NCBI GenBank assembly: GCA_905182985.1
Contig: CAJJDN010000120.1
Coordinates: forward strand, 302,094 to 366,093
DNA length: 64,000 nucleotides
Direction: 5' to 3'
From: Paramecium sonneborni
Lineage: Eukaryota; Ciliophora; Oligohymenophorea; Peniculida; Parameciidae
Shown here: one piece after another, positions 48,067 to 64,000 of the stretch
Numbering within the stretch: the stretch's first letter is position 1
Layout: each line of letters begins with the position of its first letter
Made by a program: the position numbers and the translations under genes
The notes under the pieces: generated by a model
Told to the model about the DNA's origin: nothing
Database searches by the model: none
What the model saw: only the letters and a program-made list of their open reading frames with translations

Positions 48067-49872
48067 TCTTCTTGTATGAGGATGTCTATCCAAAATTACA
48101 TTTAAACTTTTGTCTTATGATATTTTTGATGATAATGGTTTATAAAATACAACAGGACAATTCATTAATTCATGAGTACGTCTACAAATTAAACATTAAA
48201 TAGGTATTAAATTAAATATTATTTCATCTCTTAAATTGCAATATTATTCATAACTGCTTTAATCTGATTTTAAAACATTTAAAAAATCTTACTATGTAAT
48301 ATATGCTACTTCAGTGAATTATATAGCTTTTGCATTATAGTGTACTTATCTTTATGCTATAAATTCTTTTGATCCTAATGATCCTTTGTATTAGGTTGCA
48401 ATTGATACTTTGTTGATATTGAATTCAACAACACCTTTAACAATAAAGCTTGCATCATTTATTAATTCTCCCTATTAAAATATCATTGAACCTGGAATAA
48501 ATGTTTATGATTTTACTACTTTACTCAATTATTTTAAACTTTAATCAGAAAATTTAGAAAATATTGAACATGTCTTCATCACTTACACATAAATATTAGA
48601 TTTCAATTCTAATTTCAAATCATCATTCAATTTATCTAATAATTACTCTGGACTATCATCCACATCAATAAAATAATCTAAATATTTTCTTACTTTCATT
48701 TACAATAAAGGATTCAATTTATGTTTTTTCATATACGAATTCACTTTTGCCATATTATTCCTATGCAAATCTGTTTTCTCTCTTAATTATCCAAATATAG
48801 TCTATATTGAAGATATAGTATATCCAAAAATCAATGATGTAACAAGTACCATAAAAATCATAAAAGCTTATTCATATGAAGTCTATGGAACTATATCACC
48901 ATAACCTACAGTAAATGCTGTAATAGTAGCTAAATATAAAGATGCCACATATCTAGTTGCCCAATCAGATTTATCTAAATTATATTTAATTAACCAACAA
49001 TTATCAATATCTTATGTAATTTAGTACTGACCAATATAATGCCATGCACAACCAAAAATGTGAGATACAAAAACCATAAAAAACATAAGTTTTATTATAT
49101 CTAATGGAGCAGCAAATTTCTCTCTTATCAAGGTAATTTCTTCAATTTGTTCAACCATTTTAGTTACTCTTGTAACTCGTAATAAAAGTACAAAATTTAT
49201 GTATGGAATATTATATTATGATATGAGAAAGGGAATTACAACTATTATATCTTTAATAAAATCACCCTTTATATAATGTTTAAATATCATTTTTCTACTT
49301 ACATGAATCATTCCTTCTGAATAGTAAGCTGTATTAAAATTAAGTAAAATTTCCAACAAAAATATGTAACTAGGTAAAGTACTGAAAAAGAAATCTACTT
49401 CATTATTATTATCAATTTCAAATGATAATTCCATTGGAATATAAAATATGTTGATAATTACAAAAACTAAAATACAACAATCTAAAAGTAACTTAATCTT
49501 ACTGTCAGGTTAAATAACTCCAATTTAAATTTGTGGCATTAAAGAATTGAAGTATTTAATTAATGTTTGAGATAATGAAATTTTTGAAAATACTAAGTTT
49601 TTATCTGAATAAAAATCATAACTAGATGATTAATCTCCAATGATATCATGTATTCGATAAGTAACAGTTCTAAATCGATAACGTTCAGCTGCTGTCTTTA
49701 ATTTCAAAATAAATTTAGTAATCGCACAAAATATTTTTAAAGAATGTTATCTCCAGAGTAAATCAAATCCTAAATTGATTGAGACATCAGGTGTTGGCTC
49801 AGAAATATAAGGATGCTTCTAAGGTGAATTCAATACAAATCTTTTAGTTGATGATGATCTATTTGTATTCAT
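47548..49872 (-). CDS. Voltage-gated-type K+ channel with cyclic-nucleotide-binding domain
   Basis: ATG 49872-49870, TGA 47548-47550, about 770 aa. Six-helix channel layout: S1 LLLDCCILVFVIINIFYIPM, S2 LPSYIFLLEILLNFNTAYY, S3 FIKDIIVVIPFLIS, S4 with spaced Arg (VLLLRVTRVTKM), S5 IIKLMFFMVFVSHIFGCAWH, and a pore with the filter TAFTVGYGD. S6 and the C-linker lead to MKVRKYLDYFIDVDD and a cNBD (MIFQGELINDASFIVKGVVE). After it stands a zinc-knuckle-like CLICRRTHELMNCPVVFYKP. The tail has a short poly-Gln run. It belongs to the EAG/CNG-like K+ channels that are much expanded in Paramecium. It should carry K+ and be modulated by cAMP or cGMP; its localisation is not evident. Confidence 0.9.
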
Positions 49873-49953
49873 AATTAATTAAGAAATAGTTATCTCTTTT
49901 AATTAGATAAATTTTGCCTTATATAATTATATTGAAATATATAGACATCATCA

Positions 49954-52295
49954 TCATTACTTAATTTTTGGCAATTGAGTTTGACTTTGACTTAATGTCA
50001 TACTTTGCTATTATTAACTGGATTCTTTTTCATTTTGATTTCTATCTTTATCTAATTTTTCTCTATTAGATTTTAACTTTTCTTGCATATTCTTATAACC
50101 AATACCAAACTAATTAATATATTAATGAATTATATTACCTTTCCCATTCTTTCAGGTGATGTTTCTTTTGGAGGAAATACAGCCCAATTTTTGAAATCTC
50201 CTAATTAACCTTTATATTTATCTAAATCTTTATCACATGAAGCACAACTCCAAGAAAGTGGTTTTTTTACAAATAAAGAATCTTAATCCTTTGATCCATC
50301 TCCTTCAAGTATCATAAATATTTAATTTATCTATTTTAGTTATTTTATATTACTTTTTATTCAAGATATATTAAAGCTTTCTTTGTTTCTTATTTATTAG
50401 CTAATGTTTTAATTAATTCAGTTACAACCTTTTATAGTTAATCTAAAAATGTTTAATTCAAATCTTTCACTTCTTAAGCATCAGCTTTTCTATCAATACT
50501 AAATTTAACTTCATCTCCAATTTTTTAAACTTCATCTCTTACTGATTTTATTTTTGGATCAAATGTTTAGAATAATTCATCCTTTGTTACTATCGATTCT
50601 ATTTTCTTTCCAAAATTATTAATCTTCATTCTATTTTAATCTTAATCACGCTTAATTAAATCCATTTATTCTCTCTAGTTTTATAATTCAATATAAATCT
50701 TATCAGTTTATATTCCCTAAAGTTTCTTTTCCAATTCAGCCAATTTAATATGTGTTTATTAATTATTTTAATTCATTTATGTTTTATGTATTAATAGATC
50801 ACTATCAATCAATTATATAATAAATACCTTTCTATTTCCTTTATTGATTATTATAATTCTTTAATTAAATTTTGTAATTCTTTTTCAGTATTTGATGGTT
50901 TTAAAGGTGTTTCAACATGAGCTTAAGATTTTCTTTGTTAAGATTTTCCTATTTGTTCTCTCAATTATATAATTTCCTTTTCTAATTTAGTAATATCTGC
51001 TTATTCTGCTTTTTTATCTATTTTACTTTTGAATTCTCTTCTTGCTTTTTCTAATTCTTCATCTGCATGATCTTGAACAATCTTAATTTTCATTTCTTTC
51101 TTGGTATTTTCATTTTAAAAGTCTTATATTGGACAATAATTTTATAATTATTCTCTTAATTTATTGATTTCTCCTAAAATTAGAGCAACTTAATTCTCTT
51201 ACATATCTTCACCTTATCCAAAAGTAGCTAAATTTAATTAAGTTTATAAAGCTTCAATTTATTATTATAATTTCTTGATATCATTTTTAATTGAATTTAT
51301 TTCTTCATTTGAAACATCAGATTATTAATAATTATTTTAATCTTTTAACTTCTACCTTACACTATCTAGAATTTCATATAAAGATTATATTTCATCTTCA
51401 TGACCATTTAATCTCTTATTGATATCTGATAAATCTACTGGTTAACTTTCTTCTGAAACTTTTCCATTATTTAATCCTTATTTTAAGTTAATTAGTTCTT
51501 GTTATAATTATTCCTGTTATTATTCTAAGGATTATGTAAATATTTACTTAATTCAAGAGTTAATTTATTTAACTTGTTGATTTATTCATCATTATTAGCA
51601 TATTGAATAGGCAATGCCATAGCTTGAATCTGAGCTTCTTTTATTACTTCTTTTTCAATTATAATTTATTCTGGTTTACGTTCTTCTACTTCATGTAACT
51701 CATTTTAAAAACCATTCATTTATTTTTTGATATTTTCAATTTCTTGATTTAGTGAGTTTAGTTATTCAGATTAATGTATTTATGTATTATTTAAATCTTC
51801 TATTTTCTTAGATTAAGTAGTTTATTCACCTTCTAAATCCTATAAAGCTTGTTCTTATTACTTTACTATTCTATCTATTAAATATATTAAATAAAAAACT
51901 TACTAAATTTTTGATTCGTCTAATCTAATTCTTCTTTTGTTGCATAATCCTTTTATGATATTGATTATATTTCTTATAATTTTGATGTAATCTAATCTAT
52001 AGTTTCTTTATTTTACTATTTGCTTTCAGGAGTTTCACTTACATCTTTCAATTTCTTATTAATTATTGATTACATATACCTAAACCCACTCAGAATTATC
52101 TTACACTTTTGTATTCATCAATACCATTCCTTTATGCAATTATTTTAATATAGATATCAAAACTGCAAAATTCTTTTGTAACAATTCTTCTGAAAATTAG
52201 ATGCTCATCATTTTATCCATGCTTAAATTGGCTAATTCTTAATCAAAAGATTAGAAATTAGGATCGAATATTACATTTATTACTTATTCTTCCAT
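49954..52295 (-). CDS. DUF4795-type coiled-coil protein (QRICH2-like), probably ciliary
   Basis: ATG 52295-52293, TGA 49954-49956, about 740 aa with introns of about 25 nt. An N-terminal globular region (VIFDPNFQSFDQELANLSMD) is followed by long coiled coils. The C-terminal part is diagnostic: KDELFQTFDPKIKSVRDEVQ, TLANKQETKKALIYLEQK, then KKPLSWSCASCDKDLDKYKG and NWAVFPPKETSPERM. That W-S-C-A-S-C...W...F-P pattern is the DUF4795 signature found in flagellar proteins such as QRICH2. A role in cilium structure is inferred from the family. It starts on the same strand as the channel gene, whose start lies 82 bp downstream of this stop. Confidence 0.8.
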
Positions 52296-52610
52296 TTTAA
52301 GATATTTAATTAATATTATATATAATTACAACAACATCTATTTTATTATTTTTAAAATAGTATATTAAAACTTCATCATTTTATTATATTCTCTTAATAA
52401 TACTTTCTCCAAAAATAAATAAATAAAAGTTTGATAAAAATCACTCTTATAACTATTATTATAATTATAATTAATTAATATGTTTAAAAACTTGGATTAT
52501 ATATATAATCCTTCTTTAATAAATATCAATTTATAAGTCTTTAAATAAAATGGACTAATAAATTTCTAAAAAATCTGATATTGATAATTTAATTTTACTA
52601 ATATATATAT
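52296..52610. other. Divergent intergenic spacer
   Basis: About 315 bp, AT-rich, ending in a (TA)n run just before the next ATG (52611). Nothing else is seen. Confidence 0.5.
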
Positions 52611-54350
52611 ATGAAAGAGGAGAATGTAAAAACAGAAATTAGTGAAACCTTTACAAAAAGATAAGAGACTTATTCTTTATAACACTAAGCCCAATCTAAC
52701 ATCTTTCTTGAGGATTAAAAAGTGTCTTTTAAATAATCTCTCTACTTACGATATAGCTACAATTAAGTAAGAATCCCTTATTCTCATACTCATATCTTAT
52801 AGAAACATGATCATTACATCTAGAAGGAAGATAATAATACTATAGTTTCAGGAAAAACTTATTTAACAAAAGCAATGGAATATAGATATATGAAAATTGC
52901 ATGTCATAATGTTCTTGGTACTTTGCGTTGTTCCATTTAATGCACCAGTGAATTCTAAGTTTTGATATCCTAAGTGCATTCTTTCCCAACTACTCAAAAT
53001 TGTGAATAGGTTATTAATAATAGAGGATTTCAAATGTCAGTAACTTCAGGTGAATTTATTTATATTTCTTTTATCTCAAGAAAAAACTCTGAAGTCACCT
53101 TTAACATTCATACTAAAATATTAAATGAGCAAAAATATGCAATTAAAACCTTTTAAGATACTTCAAATAATTACAATCTAACCTCTATTAATAATAATAA
53201 GTCTTTCTAATTCATTATTAATTCTAATAGACAATAAGCTAAAATCAAGAAAAATAAATATTATGATGAAATTTCAAGATCTGAAAGATATCTTAAAGTA
53301 CTATAAACTAAAAGTTTTTAAAAATTATCTCATAATTAAGCAATTATTTAAAAAAAGTTTGATATTAAAGCAAAATAATTAGCCAATCAAGAAAAAATCT
53401 TATAAAAAAAACTTAATTTTGTTTTAAAATATAAATTCTTTTTTGAACATCAATGGGCTACCTTAATTTATATAATCAAATTAACTTAGTAAATTGCTGA
53501 TATCTATCAACATAAAAAAACTATAATTTAAAAATATCGATTGGCTGCCTTTAAGATAAAATTATTATTGATAATGTTAAGAAAATAATTAGCTAAAAAA
53601 AAAGGTCTAACTTTAATTACAAGAGTAACAGTAGATGCCTTAATTTCTATTAAAATGAGAGCAAAAATAGTTAGCCATGTAGTAAGAATTAAATAAGGAA
53701 ATATCTTAATACCTTATTTTAGATAAAGAGCATTAATATATGAATTAAAAGTAAAAATGTTAGAAAAAGCAAATAAAATATTAATTGTTAAAAAATATAT
53801 TTTAATCTTTGAAACAAATTATTTGTAATATAAAAAAGAAATGATAGCTAAATGGGAGAAAACAAACGAAAAAATAAGGGAAAAAGAAATTAAAGATAAA
53901 TAACCCACTTAAAGAAATAAAGCTATTGTAATGTGGTTTCAAGTGATAAAAGATAAGGAATTTGCTTAGTAGATGAGAAGTTGTTTTCTTGTTGAATTAA
54001 TAAGGGATAGAATAAAAGTTCATTTGTAGGATTAATAAATTATCAAAAAATACAAATATGATTTGAAATATTATAAATAAAAATCAAGATTATGCAAAGA
54101 TTCCTTAGAAACTAATTAGTATAGGTAAGAAATACATTAAATAACAAATGACATATATGCTATGCATATAAAAAATTAATTATTTATGCATGTTGATGTT
54201 GAAAAGTATTTTCAAAAATTATTGAACAGGTATATTATTTTGGTTGATGAGACTGAAAATCTACCAGCAGATATGCAAGCTTAATAAAAATAAAAGTAAA
54301 GATAATCTAGGATATCTTTGAGAAAAGGTTTGAGAAAATCAAAAATATGA
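52611..54350 (+). CDS. Basic helical protein of unknown function
   Basis: ATG at 52611, TGA at 54348-54350; one uninterrupted frame of about 580 codons, rare here because most neighbours have introns. The first ~200 residues are mixed (HILQKHDHYIQKEDNNTIV, VSFKQSLYLRYSYNQVRIP). The rest is very Lys/Gln/Ile-rich and helical, with repeated basic segments (KKFDIKAKQLANQEKIL, LLIMLRKQLAKKKG, IRDRIKVHLQDQQIIKKYKY). No membrane helix, zinc site or catalytic motif is evident. Composition suggests a structural or cytoskeleton-associated protein, but this is only a guess. Confidence 0.65.
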
Positions 54351-54443
54351 ATATATTAAAAAGAACTTGATTTTGTTGATTTATAATATATTCTTAAGTG
54401 AAAATCATTATTAAGCTCTATATATTATTATTTTTTGTTAAAA

Positions 54444-56172
54444 TCAAATTAATGGTGGAAGTATGGAACGACAAGTCGGACAATTTAATTTGACATTCAT
54501 CCATTTAGTTAAGCAAATAGAATGAAAATGATGTCCCTTAAAAAATATTGAGAATATTTATTACACATGGTGTTTCCATTAATTTATTTTAATTCTAACT
54601 AATAATTTTAGCAATAAATTTATTTTCTAATTGTGATTCAGTTGGTAATTCATTTAATGAAGTAATACAGATAGCACATTCTCCTTCTAATGGTTATTCT
54701 ACAAAATATTCATGAGTTTTTGGTCTTAACCATTTTGGTAAGAAGAATCTGGGTCCAATTTAGCATTGATAATAATATAAAACAACTTAAGCAGCAAATA
54801 ATAGAATAATAGAAATTACTGTTAAATAAGATACTTCTGCATGTAGAATATTGTAAGGACAACCTCTATAATAAATCTAAAATGTCATTATATATATTAT
54901 ACAGGTATGAATAATCTGGTTGATAATAATCCAAAAACAAAGATTTTATCAAATTCTACATATTGTCCTTTATATGCTACATGAATTATTTAAGGTAGTA
55001 AATATAGGTTTATGACAATCAAGAAGATATTATAGTAAATTAGAAAATAGAGTAGGAGTACTACAATAATAGAGAGCAAGTAGAATTTAAGATGAAAAAG
55101 ATAAAGTTCGCTTCTTAAATTTAAGTTGTCTTGTAGATTGATAAATCTTTCTTACCAAATGTGTTTAGCAAGTTTCAATTCTAAAAAGAAAAACAATACT
55201 AATTCTAGGAAGGCAGGTGTAAGAAAATACTTAAATAAATATAATAAATGATACTTCACTTTTTTAAGCAAGGAAGAAATGTACAATTCCTAAGTAACCA
55301 TCAAATATCATAAGGAAAACAAATATAAATAGACTGAATTAGGTAGCCATTCTATTTTCATTTATGAAATCTTTCATTAATTTTAGACAACTGATAAATT
55401 GAATTACGCTTAGAATTGAAACTATTGTTGAATAAATGATCGCTTTATTATCTATCTTAATTTTTATATTAATTTTTACATTAATGATATTAAGATTAGA
55501 ATTGAAATAAAATGTTTCTGATTATAATATATAATGAGCTTTTAATTCTAAAGTGATATCATCTAATAAATCACTATCAAGATTAACATTATTGAAAATC
55601 AAGGTTAAATTTGCTTAAATTTCTACACTAGGTTAATCATTTTCAAAAACACTAGACTTTCTATAAGCACCTCTGACATTTTCAAATACATAATGATTAT
55701 CTTCAAGAGGTAAAATTAATTGGGAAGAGTTTAAATAAAATGCGAATTGATTAGAGTAATCTTCTAAGAATTATCCTTCAATGAGTTTGAGTTTTAGTTC
55801 GATTTGAGATCTATTTTAATATGATGTTTTTTAGAAATTAGCTTCTGCTAAGTTATTGGTAATATTTTATGAATTAGTCCATTATCCTTGGAATTATTAA
55901 AGGAGTAATTTTTCTAAAGTTTGAAAATGCTGTTAAATTGATAAAACAGTTGCATTAGTTTCTGTAATATTGTTAGTACCATTATTTTAAGAATATGGAA
56001 TTTGATTTGATTTATCAGCATATTGATTAGGTTGAAGAAAAACATAAAAGATGGACATGATTGCAAAAACAATAAGTATTACACTTCTTCTTCTCTAACG
56101 TTATCTTGCTCTAGCATATTGTAGTTCTAATTCAAAGTTTAAATTATGATTGTCTAAGTCAATTTATTGCAT
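54444..56172 (-). CDS. Transmembrane RING-H2 ubiquitin ligase, Tul1-like
   Basis: ATG 56172-56170, TGA 54444-54446, about 560 aa. A basic start (ARARQRQRRRS) precedes one membrane helix (VILIVFAIMSIFYVFL). A luminal domain with N-glycosylation sites (NNITETNATV, FKLNSSQ-type) follows, then about six more helices. The C-terminus is RING-H2: CAICITSLNELP, then a 28-nt intron inside the finger, then METPCGHHFHSICLTKWM and CPTCRSILPPL. This domain order and the L-P-P-L end match yeast Tul1 and the Dsc E3 complex of Golgi/endosomes, which degrades misfolded or orphan membrane proteins. Location in Golgi/endosome is inferred from that family. Confidence 0.85.
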
Positions 56173-56197
56173 ATTAAATTATATTTATATATAATAT

Positions 56198-58437
56198 TCA
56201 CAAAGATGGCATATTACCTTCCATTATTAATTTTCTAGCTTAATCAAAAACCTTATCTGGATCAATATTGATTTTTGCAACTCCAGTTTCCATAGCAGCA
56301 ATAGCAACTGCTTTTGCTACATTTGCTGGAATATCAGCAGTTAAAGCATTTGGTAATATTTTAGTAGTACAAAGATCAGAATCTTTGATACTATTTGCAA
56401 TTGCATAAGCAGCTGCAATCTAAATAGATATTTATATAAATTACTTTCATTTCTAAATTAATTTATCTTGCTCTTGTATCAATAGCACCTCTAAAGATAC
56501 CTGGAAATGCAAGAGAATTATTAACTTAATTATTAAAATCTGATCTTCCTGTAGCTATAATAAATGCTCCAGCTTCTATAGCATCATCTGGCATTATTTC
56601 TGGTTCAGGATTAGCTAAAGCAAGAATGAATGGATTTTTATTCATTGTTTTAATCATTTCTTTTGTTAAAGCACCCTTAATAATATATAAAGATATTTAA
56701 TTACTGCAGTAGATACACCAACAAATAAATCTCTTCCTTATACTGCATCTTTTAATGATCCTTTTATTATATTTTTATTTGTGAATTACGCTAATTCATT
56801 TTTAAATTCATTCATATTTTTTGGTCTTCCTTAATATATGATACCAGTAGTATCACAAATAACAATGTCTTAAATACCATGTCCATATAGTAATTTACAT
56901 ATAGCCACACCAGCTGCTCTAATGAGTAAATTGGCAATATTTGATACCCTGCACCATTAATCACTAATTTTAGATCTTTAATGTTCTTTTTTGTTAATTT
57001 AATGTAATTTATAACTGCTGCTAAACTAACAACAGCAGTCCCATGTTAATCATCATGCATTAATGGAATATGTAAATTATTAATAGCCTCTTCTTCTATT
57101 GGAAAACAATCAGGTGCACTTAAATCTTCTAAATTGATAGCTGAAAATATTGGTGCAATACTATAATCTTTTATATATTTACCATCTAATAATTTTTACT
57201 AATTTTTAAGGATCTCTTTCTTTTAAACAAATTGGCATTAGATCTATACCTCCCAAAGCATTAAATAGAACAGATTTACCTTCCATTACTGGTGATCCTG
57301 CTGCTGGACCAATATTTCCTAATCCTAAAATAGCTGTTCCATTTGTTATTATTGCTGCATAATTCTTTTTAAATGTTATCTCTCTTAATTTATTTGGATC
57401 ATCTATCAACATTTATCTTAATTCTCCTAAATCATCATTACGATATGAACATTCATATATTCTGAACAAATCCTCTAATGATCTAGGATTAAACTTTAAT
57501 TCTATTGTTATCATTCCATTATATCTTCTATGTAATTCTAAAGCATTTTTCTAAAAATCATTTTTTTATAATAAATGTCCATCCGACCATTTATTATAAT
57601 AAGTTAATTCTCCATATATATACAAATCATTTAATTTCTTAATAAACTATTCAGGATTTACACTCTTTATTGAATGATGAAACCATTTATTTTTATAAAT
57701 TTCTAATAATCCTAATCCATAAGCAGAATTTAAAGTTTTTGTTAAATTGAATGGTAAACTACTAAAATCAATTTTAGTTATTGATTTCTTTACTACTTCT
57801 AATTAACTTGGTTTTAATATTGCTCTATAATCTAATGTGGCTTTTATTAAAGCAGCATCATATAATTATACTCTTAGATTATCTGAATTTGATATTACTA
57901 CACTACAATCTATATTAGAATTCTCAACTGCAGATAATATCTACTTTGCCAAATTATCTTCTATATCAATTAATACAATTGTCTAATTACTAATATGTAA
58001 TCATTACTTTATATGTGACACACAAATTATCTAACACCAACAAATAATCAGAAACATCATTCATTATGTTCCTATTTAAAATCACTGGATAAGCATCTAT
58101 ATCGTAAAAAGCTTTATAGAGTGCACTAATCGCTTCTAAATTTGGAATCATTTTTGATGGCTTAGCAAGGTTGAATTCTATTTAATATACAAATATTACT
58201 AGATCCATCAGCTAATAATGCTATGGAATTATTAGTGATTGTTAATTCATACAATTAATCTGGATCTCTTTCTATTACTTTGCATATATGCCCAACTCCA
58301 GGAGTATAAACAAGTGATAAAGTATAATTGTCTGTTACTCTTACTTTTGGTCGAATTCTAATTAAACCATTCGTTCTAAGAAATAAATGTTTTAAACTCT
58401 GATACTGATACATAATATTATATATAAATAAATTCAA
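56198..58437 (-). CDS. Malic enzyme with duplicated, decayed N-terminal domain
   Basis: ATG 58437-58435 (a second ATG is 8 codons on), TGA 56198-56200, with at least five introns of 22-38 nt. The C-terminal ~460 residues form a complete malic enzyme: [71 protein letters not shown], the NAD(P) site [17 protein letters not shown] and [16 protein letters not shown]. It oxidatively decarboxylates malate to pyruvate. Upstream lies a second, partial malic N-domain: [20 protein letters not shown] and ALLADGS, but G-L-G-N-I-G-P is replaced by FNLAKPSK. The extra domain probably lost catalysis. The enzyme links to the PDH step encoded at 15.5 kb. Confidence 0.88.
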
Positions 58438-58840
58438 GTTTTTGTTGCCATCAAATTTATATTAGCTTATTTTTATAAGTTTAATTTATGATTAATATTT
58501 ATTTTCCTATGTAATTAATAATCAAATTTTTAACCTATATCCCATCATAGGGCTGTGAAATATATTTAAAAGTATTTTTTTCAATATCTTATTTTGGATT
58601 AATCGTATTTTAGCAATAAATTTAAAAAAAAAACAGAATTTTAGAAATTCTGAAATCATATTGATTATTTCAGAGTAAAAATTCACAAATATGAAAAAGA
58701 AAAGATATATTTCAATCCCTTAGATTCCATATTTTTATGTTTCTCTCATAAATATTAAAAAATTAAAAAAATATTCAGAAGTTTAAGACTTGATATAATT
58801 ATATAATTAATTCAATCTGTATATTATCCTTCTCTGTGAG
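58438..58840. other. Intergenic spacer
   Basis: About 400 bp of AT-rich DNA upstream of the malic enzyme gene. No feature seen. Confidence 0.5.
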
Positions 58841-59308
58841 TCATTTCATTTCAAAAAGTACAACTAAAAAGCATATTAATGGAATAGCTAGTAGTAAAAT
58901 AAAATTTAAGTTCAATTACTTAAATTTCTTAGAGCTGTTAATATTTTTTTTAAGTATAACGTTATTAGCTCTTTTCTAATTTCTCAATTATTCAACTATA
59001 TCTGTAATAGAGTTCTACTATAATTATATCATATTATTTTTGATATTATTTGGAGATGAAGCAAATCTTTATTTTGCTGATTCGATTATGTCTTTATACT
59101 TACTGAGTTTTGTTTTGTTTTAAGAAGAGATAAATTTTAAGCTATCCTTTTCGAATTAGTTTGCATTATATCGATCATCATACAATTTTTGTCTGTTGAA
59201 AAATTCATTAATAAAGTTTGACTGAGAAACTGAAAGACGTTAATATGAGTTATAATTGGGTTTCTTATTCTCTATTACCGTATTTTTTAAAGAAGTTTTC
59301 TAATTCAT
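58841..59308 (-). CDS. Tail-anchored protein of unknown function (paralogue B)
   Basis: ATG 59308-59306, TGA 58841-58843, continuous; about 155 aa. The C-terminal helix FILLLAIPLICFLVVLFEMK is the only membrane segment, so it is tail-anchored. FFNRQKLYDDRYNANQ, VEQLRNQKRANNVILKK and the anchor align with the gene at 33881-34357, 24.5 kb away on the other strand. Length, motif order and anchor are conserved while the middle has diverged. This supports a real gene pair rather than chance frames. Function unknown. Confidence 0.7.
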
Positions 59309-59448
59309 ATTTTATTTAATTATCATTACAAAATTTTTGAGCAGATTTATAATTAGGCTGGAAAAACATTTATTTTTTATCTCAGGTTTTAATAACTCTT
59401 TTAAAAAAAAATGGAATAAACTAAAATATTTAGAAATATTTAATATTC

Positions 59449-59727
59449 ATGCTCACATATTTAATTTTCATCTATTTTTATGTAATTATTAATTAATATT
59501 CTTTATAATAAAAATAAATATATAATTTTTTTTTAAATCAGGGTCTAGAATAGAAGACAGAAAATTCTCAAAAATTATCAGCAAAGCATTACATCCTTTT
59601 TGATTAAACAATGAATGGGTTTCATACAGACTTAGATTAAATATGGCTACTATAGGACAATAAAATTTATGAAGTCTTAATTCTCTTCTTAATAATAATT
59701 TTACTTTTTGTTTGTTCTTACTTTTGA
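59449..59727 (+). CDS. Small protein with signal peptide and C-terminal membrane helix
   Basis: ATG at 59449, TGA at 59725-59727, uninterrupted, 92 aa. The N-terminus (MLTYLIFIYFYVIINQYS) looks like a signal peptide. A short polar middle (LSAKHYILFDQTMNGFHTDL) follows, and the end is strongly hydrophobic (VLILFLIIILLFVCSYF). The opposite strand carries an 80-codon standard-code ORF, which I regard as its shadow. No family is recognised, and the small size in AT-rich DNA leaves doubt. Confidence 0.45.
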
Positions 59728-60062
59728 ACAATTATTAGAAAAAAACAGTTATAAATTTTATAGGACTCATTAAATTTTTCTTAATTGATTTTATTTTATT
59801 AGCTCCACCAAGTTCTAATATTTATTTCCTGTTTATATAGAGTTTTGGATATATTTATTTATTATTACTAAATTAATGAATATTGCTTAAATTAATATGG
59901 ACAATAAATTTATAATTTTTTTAAATATTTTCTTCATACTAAATCCTAAATTGAAATATCAATATCATTTTCAAAAATTATGATGAGTATTGATATTAAA
60001 AATTCTAATTAATAAAAATATATGAAAAAAGTCATTATAATTTAATATTTTTTATAATTTTT
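59728..60062. other. Intergenic spacer
   Basis: About 335 bp, AT-rich, with no feature seen. Confidence 0.45.
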
Positions 60063-60260
60063 ATGTTTGCAACTATCAAAACAAAGTTATTAAAAGCAGA
60101 CCCTTCTAATTTGATGAGATTGATGCTTATATTAAGAACTTCAAAATTTGGACATTTAAAATTTTATTGGACATCTTAAAATATTTTGATCGAATTATAA
60201 ATTAAACAATTATATTACATCATTGTTTTATAAAGAAAATTAAATCTTTTTTAGGCTTGA
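60063..60260 (+). CDS. Short open frame, possibly coding
   Basis: ATG at 60063 opens 65 codons (MFATIKTKLLKADPSNLMRL ... NLFQA) to TGA 60258-60260, ending 14 bp before the ATPase start. Its first half has more GC than the surrounding spacer. It may be a small gene, or part of an untranslated leader. No domain. Confidence 0.25.
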
Positions 60261-60274
60261 ATTTTTAATTATAA

Positions 60275-64000
<3,726 letters not shown>

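Noticed and set aside
59489..59731. 80-codon minus-strand ORF
   Set aside because: It is antisense to a plus-strand frame with signal peptide and membrane tail that fits the ciliate code better.

Overview
The window reads as macronuclear-type DNA of a Paramecium-like oligohymenophorean ciliate. It is very AT-rich. TAA and TAG occur in frame as glutamine throughout recognisable proteins, and TGA is the only stop. Nearly every gene is cut by tiny GT...AG introns of about 17 to 38 nt, many near 25 nt. Genes lie close together on both strands, and standard-code ORFs are therefore badly truncated. All gene models below use UAA/UAG = Gln and splice sites placed by eye.

Layout. 0-5 kb: a conserved protein of unknown role, two tandem secreted Cys-rich paralogues with C-terminal membrane segments, a RING-CH + FHA protein and ribosomal protein S21e. 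5-12 kb: a protein of repeated truncated-globin-like domains and a TmcB-like PAS/multi-membrane protein, both on the minus strand. 12-17.9 kb: poorly coding DNA with a possible pseudogene, a small helix-turn-helix protein, pyruvate dehydrogenase E1 beta and small unknown genes. 17.9-23.1 kb: a giant leucine-rich-repeat protein ending in membrane helices. 23.8-31.6 kb: protein kinase A regulatory subunit, coiled-coil proteins and the axonemal ruler protein CCDC39. 31.6-38.6 kb: an asparaginase-ankyrin protein lacking catalytic motifs, a tail-anchored protein, a tRNA-Met, an HflX-type GTPase, a zinc-finger protein and a short-chain dehydrogenase. 39-50 kb: two cyclic-nucleotide-binding K+ channel-like genes, an F-box-like coiled-coil protein, and a zinc protein that appears twice because a 1.1-kb direct repeat flanks a single N. 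50-64 kb: a DUF4795-type coiled-coil protein, a basic protein of unknown role, a Tul1-like RING ligase, a malic enzyme with a duplicated decayed N-domain, a second tail-anchored paralogue, and a Na,K-ATPase alpha gene that stops mid-protein where extremely AT-rich repetitive DNA begins.

There are no operons; neighbours are mostly unrelated housekeeping, signalling and ciliary genes. Shared themes are cilia (CCDC39, DUF4795 protein), cyclic-nucleotide signalling (PKA-R, two CNBD channels), membrane ion transport and central carbon metabolism (PDH E1 beta, malic enzyme). The strongest candidates for undescribed biology are the multi-globin protein, the LRR-plus-membrane protein, the pseudo-asparaginase and the channel paralogue with a lost selectivity filter.
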